A DNA stretch of 64,000 bases from Lithodes maja (taxonomy: Eukaryota > Arthropoda > Malacostraca > Decapoda > Lithodidae): contig JBAKBP010003185.1 in the NCBI GenBank assembly GCA_037953745.1, forward strand, positions 62,001-126,000, given 5' to 3'. Within the stretch, counting starts at the first letter, position 1; every line of letters begins with the position of its first letter. This document shows, piece by piece, positions 21,001 to 30,958 of this stretch. A program made the position numbers and the translations under genes. Under the pieces are notes generated by a model. The model searched no databases and was not told the DNA's origin. It worked only from the letters and a program-made list of their open reading frames with translations.

Positions 21001-21972
21001 AATGGCATTAAGTAGAGCTCTCTAAGTCAACTGGTTGAGCTGTGATGATGATTTCATTGGAGATAACTTTATGGCCAAAACAGCCACTTTACACCACTTT
21101 TCGATACTTAACAACAACATACAGGCACACACGAACAAGCGACGCTCTCCTTCTTGTGGCTGGAGATGCGGGGCGTCGGTCCAGCCGGCTGTTGTTTACA
21201 TGCGTCGGACCGACGCCTCGCACACGAAGCTCACAGGCTTTCAACCACTGGGCGTTCAAGAGGCCTTCCGGGTACCTGTTATATGCTTTTTTTATGGGCG
21301 TTCAAGAGCCCTTCCGTGGTGAGAGGGTTAAGGGCAATTTTTTCAATAGTGATGGTTATAAGGTCAAAGTAACGATTAATGGAAAAAAGTCGGGGGGAAA
21401 CAGTCTTTAAACGCCGCTGCCTAACACTCAGACGCTAAAGAAGGCGTTCCACACGATGCTTGAATTTTATCATTTGGGCTAGAGTGGGCGTCCACCAAGG
21501 GACCTGGCGAGGGTGCGTCAGCGAGGAGGTAAGCGGGATATGAGTGCGAGCAATGGAGTTCAGGAAGGACGAAAAATAATCAAAATTGTGTGCAGGGGAA
21601 GAGGTAGGGGAGAAGTCCGAAACGTCTGCAGAGGAGTGCGTATAAGACGTCCAATCGGCTTTAGAGAGATTATAACTCGATATTTGAGGGGAGGATGCAG
21701 GGCACAAATACTTAAGGAGTATAGGGTAGTGGTCGCTGGAGAAGCGATCCTGTAAAACTGACCAGTCAAATAGGGGAGCTGCGTCATCCGAGGCAAAGGA
21801 AAGATCGACAGCGGAAAATGTACAGTGGGTAGCAGATCTGTAGGTGGGGGTGTCAAAGTTGAGACAACAAAGAGTAGAATGAAGGAGATATTTTTCAATG
21901 TTATCGCCTGGGATGTCTGTGTTTGGGTTGCCCCAAAGGGGAGAGTGTGCGTTAAAGTCGCCCAGAATAAAG
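18089..21972 (-). pseudogene. I-A ORF2: endonuclease remnant, RT and RNase H
   Basis: The minus strand, in one frame apart from insertions, starts inside the endonuclease (GDFNAHS at the 21972 end, a VPWWTP linker motif). It passes LWKKIRSING, the RT (PVPKPGKDNSLPTNYR, FFDIAKAYDTTW, GIPQGYALSS, YVDDF) and an RNase H domain with its acidic residues (YTDGSK, AELWA, CSDSKSA, GNEHAD). It ends with a cysteine-rich tail (CQHCHTSL-H-C), stop at 18089. Two premature TAG codons are visible: one near 21435 and one at 19778-19780, a single codon before YVDD. MITE B is inserted at a TTAA in coding sequence without changing the frame on either side. The first part of the endonuclease is missing. Confidence 0.85.
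20842..21327 (+). mobile_element. piggyBac-type MITE B
   Basis: 486 bp between TTAA sites at 20838-20841 and 21328-21331. The left end CCCTCCAGCCCCGG is identical to the autonomous piggyBac left end over 14 bases. Near the right end are two GGGCGTTCAAGAG(G/C)CCTTCCG units, at 21250-21272 and 21296-21317, 46 bp apart (45 bp in the autonomous element). It interrupts I-A ORF2. Confidence 0.9.
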
Positions 21973-22112
21973 TAATAATAATAATAATAATAATAAGCAT
22001 GTTACTTATTTCTCATAAGCGCCAATTTTTCCGAAGAATTCACTAGCGCTCGAAAAGAGAAAGAAAAAAGAACAAAAATCAATGCATCAAAAGAAGGCTT
22101 ATATACAACACA

Positions 22113-22114
<2 letters not shown>
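21973..22114 (-). mobile_element. LINE-alpha 3' UTR fragment with (TTA)n tail
   Basis: Minus-strand copy of the last 140 bp or so of LINE-alpha, tail at 21973-21995. It starts where LINE-alpha copy 2 (31326-35975, same strand) breaks off. I infer it is the displaced 3' end of that copy, separated by the insertion at 22115-31325. Confidence 0.75.
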
Positions 22115-22149
<35 letters not shown>

Positions 22150-22727
22150 CTATATTCCAACTTACTTCCTCTCGGGCATAGGCTGAGAGCCTTAACATTC
22201 ACCGCTTTACAATGAACAGTGAAGCCCGTGAGGTCTTGTTCCAGTCTAGGGAGTGAGACATGTGAAGCACGTTGAGTACAACGAGCACCTGCCATCTTGC
22301 CTTCACATGAGGCACGGTGCTCACTCATGGCCCGAAACGACCCCATCTCTGAAGCCATCTCGTTCCCGTGCTTCACTGTCTCACCCTCTACACTCGGACT
22401 CTCACACTTACACACACACAACGCCACCTGTTGAGCAGATAACTCACCAGGCATTGCACCCCTATAGCATATTTTGAATATGGGAATATTCATACAGTGC
22501 TATTTAATCAGGGAACAATGAGGGTATTTTATTGACGTTTCGGTGGGCTTTGTGGTAATGCACTGATACTAGGTACAGCACAAATTCCATCCCAATAATA
22601 TCTTCCCATTGATACATCGGGATTTGAACCCGGGACCTTTGGATTACCAGGCCAGTGGCAAGACCACTCCACCACACCTCCCCTAACAATCTTATCACTA
22701 TCACTATCTATCTATCTATTGCCAGAC
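22115..22727 (-). mobile_element. 3' part of a poly(A)-tailed retroposon
   Basis: The minus strand ends in 35 uninterrupted A residues (T run 22115-22149), preceded by about 350 bp of unrecognised sequence and a tRNA-like SINE unit. Its 5' part appears to be 30959-31325, on the far side of the LTR element, giving about 980 bp in all. The minus-strand frame 22150-22493 is open, but its C-terminal polylysine is just the translated tail. Origin unknown: processed transcript or unrecognised SINE/LINE. Confidence 0.5.
22500..22700 (-). mobile_element. tRNA-derived SINE
   Basis: The minus strand carries an RNA polymerase III box A (TGGTGGAGTGG, 22664-22674) and box B (GGTTCAAATCC, 22620-22630) at tRNA-like spacing, followed by a non-tRNA body. 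The cloverleaf is degenerate, so this is not a tRNA gene. Boundaries are approximate. Confidence 0.65.
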
Positions 22728-24571
22728 TGTTACGACCGGGCACTCGGGTACACTAGGGCTCTTACACAGGACTCGAGTATGGCTCGCTGCCACAACGGAA
22801 ACACACGATCCCAACCCCAGAGTACTGCCAGCCGAACAAAAAACGCCACTACCCTCCAGAGTTCTATCTGCTATAACGGGGTATACCAGAACTCGGTACT
22901 AGCGTTTCACACAACAGACTAATAACAAGACGGGAGTTATCTAGTCTGGTCAACAATCAAACAAAGAAGAAAGTACTACAACACTAAAGAATAGTGTTGG
23001 CCGAAGCCGAAGTAATCCACCCTTGAACTAAGAACTTGAGAAGTCCTCCACCCTCTACTTCGGATCGGCACTATTACGTTACGTTAAACAATAGTCCTCG
23101 AGCATCAAGCAAGGAATCTTCTGATAAAGTTAGATGCTTCTCGAATACTCATAAGAAGTAAGTATCGGATTTTGAACAACAATTTAATGAATAACTCACT
23201 GGTAATTAAAGGCTTTAAATTGACATAAGAAGAATTATAAGAATAAGCAATAGGATATGGCAAACATTAAGAAGAAGTACTCCGACAATGCACTGGCAAT
23301 AGCCTACTAAGATTGTGCTCGTGGGCCACTAATCTCTGAAGTAGCTAAGCGTGCCACACATGAAATCAATAGTGCTTAAACAATAATATACATAAGGAGA
23401 AGCTTCAATACTATGCTGTATCTGCTGGTCGAGCAAAGTCTAGCTGGGATATCTAAGGTTAAGAGACAATGGCTGAGCAAGCGGCTCGTAGCCTAGCGAG
23501 GTCCTTAAGACTGTGCGGCCAAATTACGGTAATTGACGGGATGCTCTCTTGAGAGATCCAGATCACTAGTATCTGGTTCTCTCCTGGCGATCCTCTCAAA
23601 GTCAAGCAAATGAGATAGCACAGTGTTGGGTGGCACAGGCAAAAGCCCTCACTCGCAACACAGTGCTAAACTCCCACGGTACACAATCAAAAAGACCCCC
23701 TAGGCTTCCCACGTCTCCGTTGCAATTGTGCTGGTTCAACCAACCTAGCACTCATAGGAAATCACAACTCGAGGAACCCTATCCCAGTCTAGCATTACCT
23801 AAACCAGCAGAAAACAGGAACATGAATAATAGTACACAGGGAAATACATATACGAGTGCAACAAACATCAATCAATCCTATTCTAGTTAACCCTTCCAAA
23901 AATAGGCTATCTAACAGGCACTTATCTCGTGAGAACTCAAGCGATAATACTTTGGCTGACTAAATCTGCACCAAAGGGGTCATTGAGGTTAAAAAGGGTT
24001 CAGAAGAAGAAGAAAATAGGCTGTTCAGAGAGTAGAGAAAGTTCACATCAGTCGGAAGAATATCGATAGTTGCAAGGGATATGAGAGGTCGCTTTGCCTG
24101 ATGAGTTCTGAAGCATGGTGGCAAAAACCTCTCTTTTTATACTCGGCCCTCTAGCGGCATATCTCAAACTACTTAAGGACCGCCCACTGGCAATCATGAC
24201 GTCATATACTCTCAATCTGGGATTGACAAAGAACTTCCCACGCGCTGAAAGGGAGGAAGGGAGGAGGGAATTAGGCCTACCCCTCGTGGCGCGCTCACTG
24301 GTCGGTGTTACATAACTCTCTCTCTCTTCGCATCATTATATATATATAAATCCCACACACAATACTTATATCTAATGATATAAAATAGAACTCGTTGACT
24401 TAGAAGAAAACAAAATACATAATGATAATACTTATAGTACAACGGTTCACATAAACTGAGTTAGGAAACTCTACACAGACTACAGCCAAAGTTCCTGCCC
24501 TGACGATCCTAGCGAGAGTGGGGCCTGACTGGGCGTTCTGTACAGCATGCTCATACTCGACATGCGTCACA
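22728..24571 (-). repeat. 3' LTR of LTR element copy 1
   Basis: 1844 bp, starting TGTGACGC and ending CGTAACA on the minus strand (TG...CA ends). It carries the same sequence as 29115-30958. Antisense open frames inside it recur in every LTR and are not considered genes. Confidence 0.92.
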
Positions 24572-24582
24572 CCTCCCCCAAG
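24572..24582 (-). other. Polypurine tract, LTR element copy 1
   Basis: Minus strand CTTGGGGGAGG directly abuts the 3' LTR, the expected site of plus-strand priming. Confidence 0.8.
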
Positions 24583-25055
24583 ATTTTACTTGCTCAACCC
24601 TGAGCTAAAATCTGATATACAGAACCCCATCAAACCCCTCACACCCAGCGACCGCATGGCACTAAAACAACGCTGAGTTTATCACTATAACACATCTTAT
24701 AAAAAAAAAATTCACATTTCATAACTCCTCCCAACAATAGTAAAAGACACAATATCATGCTCCCAGAGCGAGCTTACAGCAGCTCAGCCGTTTGATAGTT
24801 CGTGGACTACTCAAACCTTATAGGCTATGACAAACTTATACAATTATCTTCATCAAAAAGAAAGAGTTTTTATATGATTTTTATATTTTAATATGTTTTT
24901 TTCCGGCTGCACTATAAGGGCAGCCTATTTTCTTCTATACCAAACGCTCAACTCCTGCTTTACGACCCAATACGCTTGGGCTACAACCGCGAGCCAACAA
25001 GCACCAAGCGCAAAATACTACTCAAACCAAAGCAGGAGGCTACCCGTGTGTCAAT

Positions 25056-28000
25056 TTACCCAGGATCATATACCCCTGAACGACCACATGCAACCTCGTT
25101 GTCACAACCGGCAATATGGCTTATGTCCAGGTTATATACCAATAACCTTAGTGACCACCTGGTCAGCCTCATATTCCGATTGTGAAACTGGTCCAAGATC
25201 TCGAGAGGGTAATGATCTGGGTAAACTACACCGACCGGACCATAGGCTGGAACATAGATCTCGAAATGCCCCAGCGCATCATTGTCCTTTTCACTTTCAT
25301 TCATCAGGCTCTGACACGTTGCTGGTGCATTCTTAAGTCCGTCAGGCACAACATTGCACTGGTAGGTACTCCCGTCCACAACAAAACCACCTACCTCTTT
25401 AGCACGCTCGGACAAAGTTACAAGCAACGACCACTCACGACATTCCTTATCCCTCAGATCCTTCGTCCACACGTAATCCAGCTCTGCTTGCACCATAGGC
25501 TGTCGAGCAGGATTTATACGGCAGGGAATTAAACTGAGCCTTGCACTATCTCCAGCCTGCATGTCGGATTCTACCCCGTACCTCAGGCCTGGAGAAGCAA
25601 CAAACATGCGAAAGTACTGCCATAGCCTAGTAAATAACTGCCTTGCACTGTCTCCACGAACAACATGCCTAGTGCCCTCCCACAACCCAGCCGAGACCGC
25701 AGCTTCTAACCTGTAGTCTCCCTCCTTCTCCACCTTCGTCCCTAGAACAGCCAGGTCATGAGAGGGACAATCAGTACCACCTGTGCAGTCACTCCCACAG
25801 TTCATTATTGCTAAGGCTTCCCCGCCGATACCGTACATGCGCACCCCCACATTCCTTGTGACGACATCTGCCTGCGCAGCATCACCGCTTTCAGCGACAT
25901 GGCCAGATACAGTCGGTCTATGGTAGGGCTTTTGCATTAGACTAGAGCAGCATTGGGAGGCTATGCGACGACCGGGCACTGCGATACCACAGCCGACCTT
26001 ACCAATCTGCTCAATGTCCTCCTTTTGACCACCACCCTTGGCAGCCATGGGTCGACCCTGACCTGGCAACCATGCCAAAGCCTCGTCGCCCACCTTAAAC
26101 CACCGAAACAACGAGGCTAACGGTCTTTTAACAGTCACGTGACCTGCCCGCGGAACATCTCGCACCGTCCGAGTTGTGAGACTCAGGGGCTCGGCACGAC
26201 CAGTGGGGTATGAACCGAGCTGGTGCTGGAGTGCTGCACACTGCTGCTCAGGCAGGTGCTCTAGCGCTTCCACAGCCACCAGACTCGTGTCCCCCGCCCA
26301 CTGCTTCGCCGAGACATGACAATCCCTACTCTCCTCCACCTGTGCCCTACTGCCCCCCTCTCCTTCTCCACCTTGGCCGCGGCAGACCAACGCAGGGACA
26401 GTAGGCTGCTCAGGTGGTTGCCTCACAAACTCCTCCAACAGGTTCACATGACATGCTTCCCCGTCCTCGTGTTTAATCTCGACAGCACCATTACCACACT
26501 TCTGAACTTCCGGATCCTCCAACTGCAGTTTACAAATATCTGAGGGAACCAACCTGTCTAGATGCTTCCGAAGCAACCCAAATCCTTCCCCAATATCAAA
26601 CTGAGCAATCCTTTTTTCTCTCCGTGTGCAACGTTGCTGCCTCGGAGTCTCTTCCGGCCCTACCTCCTCACTAGCTGTGACAGGTCCTGGGGCCTCTCCA
26701 GACTCTAACATAGGTGCCAATACTGAATCACCCAGGAGAGCCGCCGAGTCAAAACTCTTAAAACCAACTCCAGCTTTAGCCTCCTCCTGTTGATCGTTCC
26801 TCTGCTGGTCTGAAGACGGAGGACTAGGCTGTGACACTTTAGCTGCCCGAGCTCGGGTGACAGCACACGCCATGGGTTGTGCCTGGCACCGCTCGACACA
26901 CTCTTGTTCTCCCCCACTCACGTCGGCCGGCCTCTCGGCAACGACTAAGGGTAGAACCTCAGAAGCGGGCATTGCAAAGTCGTTGCCGAGAAGAAGGTCG
27001 ACGCCCTCCACTGGCAGTTTCTCCACAATCCCAACATCCAATTCACGTGCCACACCATCCACCTCCAACTCCAACCGCACCAGCGGGTATGACCGAGTTG
27101 CATTAATACCCTGCACCACTACCACCCGAGCCGCATTTATAGGGTAGCCAGTCAAATTGTTCATCAGAGTCTGGGAAGCACCTGTATCACGCAAGACCTC
27201 TACTCCATGCTTGCGCCCCGCCCACATCACGCAACCCCGTCCTCTATGGTCGCAAAAAACATCCTGAGCAGGGTTCGAGCCTCTCAGGTGTTTCTGCATT
27301 GGCTGTGCCTCAGCCTCTGACGAACTGCCCCGGGCAAACTCAGAAGACTTCGGAGACACACCAATGTTGCAGGCCAAAGACACAGCTGCTGTAGGTGGTT
27401 TGCTAGGACAGACTCTTGCAAAGTGCCCCTTTTCATGACAAAGATAACACTCCAACTCCCCTCTGGGCTTCCCTTGGTACTGGGAAGGGCCCGGCCCCTT
27501 CTTAAATGGGACGGTGTTAGTCTTGTGGTCAGTCTTGGTATCATAGCTCTTGTACTTGTTTGCATAATGTATATCACTAACTCGGGGGGGTGGGGTGTCA
27601 CGCCCCTTGTTACCTGCCTCACTACGCTGGGCAGACCCGCACCCACGAATTAATGATAGCCGGAGGTCAGCCATCTCAGCTGCCTCCTGTAGAGTTTTAG
27701 GGTTCTTTTCTTTAATAGTTAAAGTCATATCTGCACCAGTACACTTATAAAACTGCTCGAGCAGAAACAGCTCAGTCAACTGTTCGGCCGTCTCAGCTTT
27801 CTCAGAACGTGTCCAGTTAGCAAGTGCATCTTTTAAGTCCCGGGCATGTTCAAGAAAGGTCGCCTCCCTAGTCTTCGTAACACCCCGAAACTTCAATCGA
27901 TATGTTTCTGGTTGCAACTCGTATGCCCGTAGGACAGCTCTCTTCAATACTGGGTAGTCAATGCAAGACTCTAAAGGCAGTGCATCATAAGCCTTCAGAC

Positions 28001-28913
28001 CCTTACCCGTAAGTCTTGAGGAGACTAGAGCTGCCCACTTCTCTTCAGGCCAATTATGCTCCCTACACTTCTTCTCAAAACGATTAAAAAATTCTGTGAC
28101 TTCAGTTTCACTAAATGCCGGCACCAACTTGACTAAGTGGGACAAGGACTGTTCTCTTACTTGGCCCTCCCGGCCCATCCGAATCCCTGTCGACTCTGCA
28201 CGAGTCTTATCTAAGTCTATCTGAGCACAATATTTCTCGGAGTCGTATCTAAGCTCAGCCTCGTGCCTCCTGACCTCAATCTCATGCCTCCTAGTCTCAT
28301 TCTCCTGCCTCCTAGACTCAGCCTCAATCTCCTTCTCCTGCTTCCTAGACTCAGCCTCAATCTCCTTCTCCTGCTTCCTAGACTCAGCCTCAATCTCATA
28401 CTTCCTAGACTCAATTTTAGCAAGCTCAAGTCTAAATATCATATCTGGAGACAGGCAGGAAGAGGGAGCTGCCACTACTGAAGGAGGGGGGGCAAGAACT
28501 GGGGAACCACCATACGCACCGCCCGAGGGCACTCCAATCTTCCAATGCTCATCCCTCTGTGGGAGGGTGCTAACCTCCGGCAACTGAGTGGACGGCACTG
28601 TGGGAGTCGAGTGAGAGGGGATCTGGGGAGGAACCCCCCCAAACGCCCTCTCCTCCGAAACCCCATGTCGCCCACGCAACACCCAGGAAATCAGCTCCCC
28701 CTTGGACATCCCTCCTACATTGGATAGACCCAAAACCTTGGCTATCAGGTGCAAGCCATAAACATTCACCCCAGTCAGCCTCTCCTCCGTCACGTGGTAC
28801 TGCTTACTCACAAAAAGTCTAGCATCCTCCTCACTAGTTACTAACGGCACCTCCTCACTTAGCATCTCTCGCTCCTCGTCAGTACTAGGGCCCGACATAC
28901 TGAAGTTCACCAA
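25056..28913 (-). CDS. Gag-protease polyprotein with collapsed pol, 1285 aa
   Basis: Starts MVNFSMSGP. Residues about 155-235 form a charged coiled coil with EAESRKQEKEI repeats. A retrotransposon Gag domain spans about 265-420 (FFNRFEKKCREHNWPEEKW). A zinc knuckle CYLCHEKGHFARVC is at 489-502. An aspartic protease carries DTGAS (D576) and LLLGND near 641-645. The last 130 residues are spliced remnants of pol: an RT N-terminal piece, YQCNVVPDGLKNAPAT (the MPFGLKNAPATF region) and an RNase H-flank piece ending DNEVACGRSG. The YxDD catalytic motif and integrase are absent. The frame is nevertheless open throughout and conserved in copy 2. It could form particles and process itself but not reverse transcribe. 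Confidence 0.85.
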   Translation of the reverse strand: MVNFSMSGPSTDEEREMLSEEVPLVTSEEDARLFVSKQYHVTEERLTGVNVYGLHLIAKVLGLSNVGGMSKGELISWVLRGRHGVSEERAFGGVPPQIPSHSTPTVPSTQLPEVSTLPQRDEHWKIGVPSGGAYGGSPVLAPPPSVVAAPSSCLSPDMIFRLELAKIESRKYEIEAESRKQEKEIEAESRKQEKEIEAESRRQENETRRHEIEVRRHEAELRYDSEKYCAQIDLDKTRAESTGIRMGREGQVREQSLSHLVKLVPAFSETEVTEFFNRFEKKCREHNWPEEKWAALVSSRLTGKGLKAYDALPLESCIDYPVLKRAVLRAYELQPETYRLKFRGVTKTREATFLEHARDLKDALANWTRSEKAETAEQLTELFLLEQFYKCTGADMTLTIKEKNPKTLQEAAEMADLRLSLIRGCGSAQRSEAGNKGRDTPPPRVSDIHYANKYKSYDTKTDHKTNTVPFKKGPGPSQYQGKPRGELECYLCHEKGHFARVCPSKPPTAAVSLACNIGVSPKSSEFARGSSSEAEAQPMQKHLRGSNPAQDVFCDHRGRGCVMWAGRKHGVEVLRDTGASQTLMNNLTGYPINAARVVVVQGINATRSYPLVRLELEVDGVARELDVGIVEKLPVEGVDLLLGNDFAMPASEVLPLVVAERPADVSGGEQECVERCQAQPMACAVTRARAAKVSQPSPPSSDQQRNDQQEEAKAGVGFKSFDSAALLGDSVLAPMLESGEAPGPVTASEEVGPEETPRQQRCTRREKRIAQFDIGEGFGLLRKHLDRLVPSDICKLQLEDPEVQKCGNGAVEIKHEDGEACHVNLLEEFVRQPPEQPTVPALVCRGQGGEGEGGSRAQVEESRDCHVSAKQWAGDTSLVAVEALEHLPEQQCAALQHQLGSYPTGRAEPLSLTTRTVRDVPRAGHVTVKRPLASLFRWFKVGDEALAWLPGQGRPMAAKGGGQKEDIEQIGKVGCGIAVPGRRIASQCCSSLMQKPYHRPTVSGHVAESGDAAQADVVTRNVGVRMYGIGGEALAIMNCGSDCTGGTDCPSHDLAVLGTKVEKEGDYRLEAAVSAGLWEGTRHVVRGDSARQLFTRLWQYFRMFVASPGLRYGVESDMQAGDSARLSLIPCRINPARQPMVQAELDYVWTKDLRDKECREWSLLVTLSERAKEVGGFVVDGSTYQCNVVPDGLKNAPATCQSLMNESEKDNDALGHFEIYVPAYGPVGVVYPDHYPLEILDQFHNRNMRLTRWSLRLLVYNLDISHIAGCDNEVACGRSGVYDPG
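28217..28440 (-). repeat. Minisatellite encoding the Gag coiled coil
   Basis: Tandem 33-bp-like units encode variants of EAESRKQEKEI. Order and number differ from the corresponding stretch of copy 2 (57000-57190), where EAESRKYAI and EAESRRYAI variants occur. The frame is kept in both. Confidence 0.75.
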
Positions 28914-29100
28914 AAAATTCTCGAGACAAAAGTGTTAAACTCCCTTATGTAAGCACTAATTACTAAATTAACTGGAGTCTCTTAAATGCTCTCCTAATTG
29001 CCTTACAAAAAAAAAAATATTCTTCAATATGTACGCTAAAGTACGAACAAACAAATGTTGTACAACTCTGCAAAAAATTATACTGTTCACAAAATCCTAA

Positions 29101-29112
29101 GCAAGGTCGCCA
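29101..29112 (-). other. Primer-binding site, LTR element copy 1
   Basis: Minus strand TGGCGACCTTGC lies 2 nt downstream of the 5' LTR. It begins with the TGGCGACC used by several arthropod Ty3-type elements thought to prime with tRNA-Arg. The exact tRNA is inference. Confidence 0.7.
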
Positions 29113-29114
29113 TT

Positions 29115-30958
29115 TGTTACGACCGGGCACTCGGGTACACTAGGGCTCTTACACAGGACTCGAGTATGGCTCGCTGCCACAACGGAAACACACGATCCCA
29201 ACCCCAGAGTACTGCCAGCCGAACAAAAAACGCCACTACCCTCCAGAGTTCTATCTGCTATAACGGGGTATACCAGAACTCGGTACTAGCGTTTCACACA
29301 ACAGACTAATAACAAGACGGGAGTTATCTAGTCTGGTCAACAATCAAACAAAGAAGAAAGTACTACAACACTAAAGAATAGTGTTGGCCGAAGCCGAAGT
29401 AATCCACCCTTGAACTAAGAACTTAAGAAGTCCTCCACCCTCTACTTCGGATCGGCACTATTACGTTACGTTAAACAATAGTCCTCGAGCATCAAGCAAG
29501 GAATCTTCTGATAAAGTTAGATGCTTCTCGAATACTCATAAGAAGTAAGTATCGGATTTTGAACAACAATTTAATGAATAACTCACTGGTAATTAAAGGC
29601 TTTAAATTGACATAAGAAGAATTATAAGAATAAGCAATAGGATATGGCAAACATTAAGAAGAAGTACTCCGACAATGCACTGGCAATAGCCTACTAAGAT
29701 TGTGCTCGTGGGCCACTAATCTCTGAAGTAGCTAAGCGTGCCACACATGAAATCAATAGTGCTTAAACAATAATATACATAAGGAGAAGCTTCAATACTA
29801 TGCTGTATCTGCTGGTCGAGCAAAGTCTAGCTGGGATATCTAAGGTTAAGAGACAATGGCTGAGCAAGCGGCTCGTAGCCTAGCGAGGTCCTTAAGACTG
29901 TGCGGCCAAATTACGGTAATTGACGGGATGCTCTCTTGAGAGATCCAGATCACTAGTATCTGGTTCTCTCCTGGCGATCCTCTCAAAGTCAAGCAAATGA
30001 GATAGCACAGTGTTGGGTGGCACAGGCAAAAGCCCTCACTCGCAACACAGTGCTAAACTCCCACGGTACACAATCAAAAAGACCCCCTAGGCTTCCCACG
30101 TCTCCGTTGCAATTGTGCTGGTTCAACCAACCTAGCACTCATAGGAAATCACAACTCGAGGAACCCTATCCCAGTCTAGCATTACCTAAACCAGCAGAAA
30201 ACAGGAACATGAATAATAGTACACAGGGAAATACATATACGAGTGCAACAAACATCAATCAATCCTATTCTAGTTAACCCTTCCAAAAATAGGCTATCTA
30301 ACAGGCACTTATCTCGTGAGAACTCAAGCGATAATACTTTGGCTGACTAAATCTGCACCAAAGGGGTCATTGAGGTTAAAAAGGGTTCAGAAGAAGAAGA
30401 AAATAGGCTGTTCAGAGAGTAGAGAAAGTTCACATCAGTCGGAAGAATATCGATAGTTGCAAGGGATATGAGAGGTCGCTTTGCCTGATGAGTTCTGAAG
30501 CATGGTGGCAAAAACCTCTCTTTTTATACTCGGCCCTCTAGCGGCATATCTCAAACTACTTAAGGACCGCCCACTGGCAATCATGACGTCATATACTCTC
30601 AATCTGGGATTGACAAAGAACTTCCCACGCGCTGAAAGGGAGGAAGGGAGGAGGGAATTAGGCCTACCCCTCGTGGCGCGCTCACTGGTCGGTGTTACAT
30701 AACTCTCTCTCTCTTCGCATCATTATATATATATAAATCCCACACACAATACTTATATCTAATGATATAAAATAGAACTCGTTGACTTAGAAGAAAACAA
30801 AATACATAATGATAATACTTATAGTACAACGGTTCACATAAACTGAGTTAGGAAACTCTACACAGACTACAGCCAAAGTTCCTGCCCTGACGATCCTAGC
30901 GAGAGTGGGGCCTGACTGGGCGTTCTGTACAGCATGCTCATACTCGACATGCGTCACA
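29115..30958 (-). repeat. 5' LTR of LTR element copy 1
   Basis: 1844-bp LTR upstream of the gag-protease frame on the minus strand. It contains a candidate core promoter (TATAAAAAG at 30520-30528). TG...CA ends, followed by the AGAC target duplication at 30959-30962. Confidence 0.92.
30490..30528 (-). promoter_or_regulatory. Candidate LTR core promoter
   Basis: Minus strand TATAAAAAG at 30520-30528, with an initiator-like TTCAGA about 25-30 nt downstream. The same pair occurs in the other LTRs (24133-24141, 52900-52908, 59279-59287). Confidence 0.55.

Larger units (their letters stand above)
17053..21972 (-). mobile_element. I-clade LINE (I-A), ORF2 half with nested MITEs
   Basis: The minus strand carries the endonuclease remnant, RT, RNase H, a 3' UTR and a CATCATCAACAACAAC tail at 17053-17077. 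It is interrupted by MITE B (20842-21327) in the RT-upstream region and MITE A (17151-18064) in the 3' UTR. At 21973 it meets the tail of a LINE-alpha copy that removed or displaced the start of the endonuclease. The matching ORF1 half probably lies at 36042-37880. Confidence 0.8.
22728..30958 (-). mobile_element. LTR retrotransposon, Ty3-like deletion derivative, copy 1
   Basis: 8.23 kb, flanked by a 4-bp target duplication AGAC (22724-22727 and 30959-30962). It has two 1844-bp LTRs that are nearly identical (one difference spotted, at about 23035), so insertion was recent. The internal region on the minus strand has a primer-binding site, one 1285-codon frame and a polypurine tract. There is no integrase and no complete reverse transcriptase, so it needs a helper to move. 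Copy 2 (51496-59730) has the same structure. Confidence 0.9.

Noticed and set aside
21035..21322. Open frame starting MSCDDDFIGDNFMAK, present in all four MITEs (also in A, C, D)
   Set aside because: The copies are too similar for openness to mean selection, a second overlapping frame is equally open, and the frame runs into terminal repeats. dN/dS over many copies would be needed to revive it.
22002..22493. 163-codon minus-strand frame
   Set aside because: It reads through a 35-base A run (polylysine) and into LINE-alpha 3' UTR, so the C-terminal half is an artefact.
23630..23890. Recurrent small ORFs (60-86 codons) in all LTRs
   Set aside because: They are antisense to the element and recur only because the LTRs are near-identical. 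No recognisable motif.
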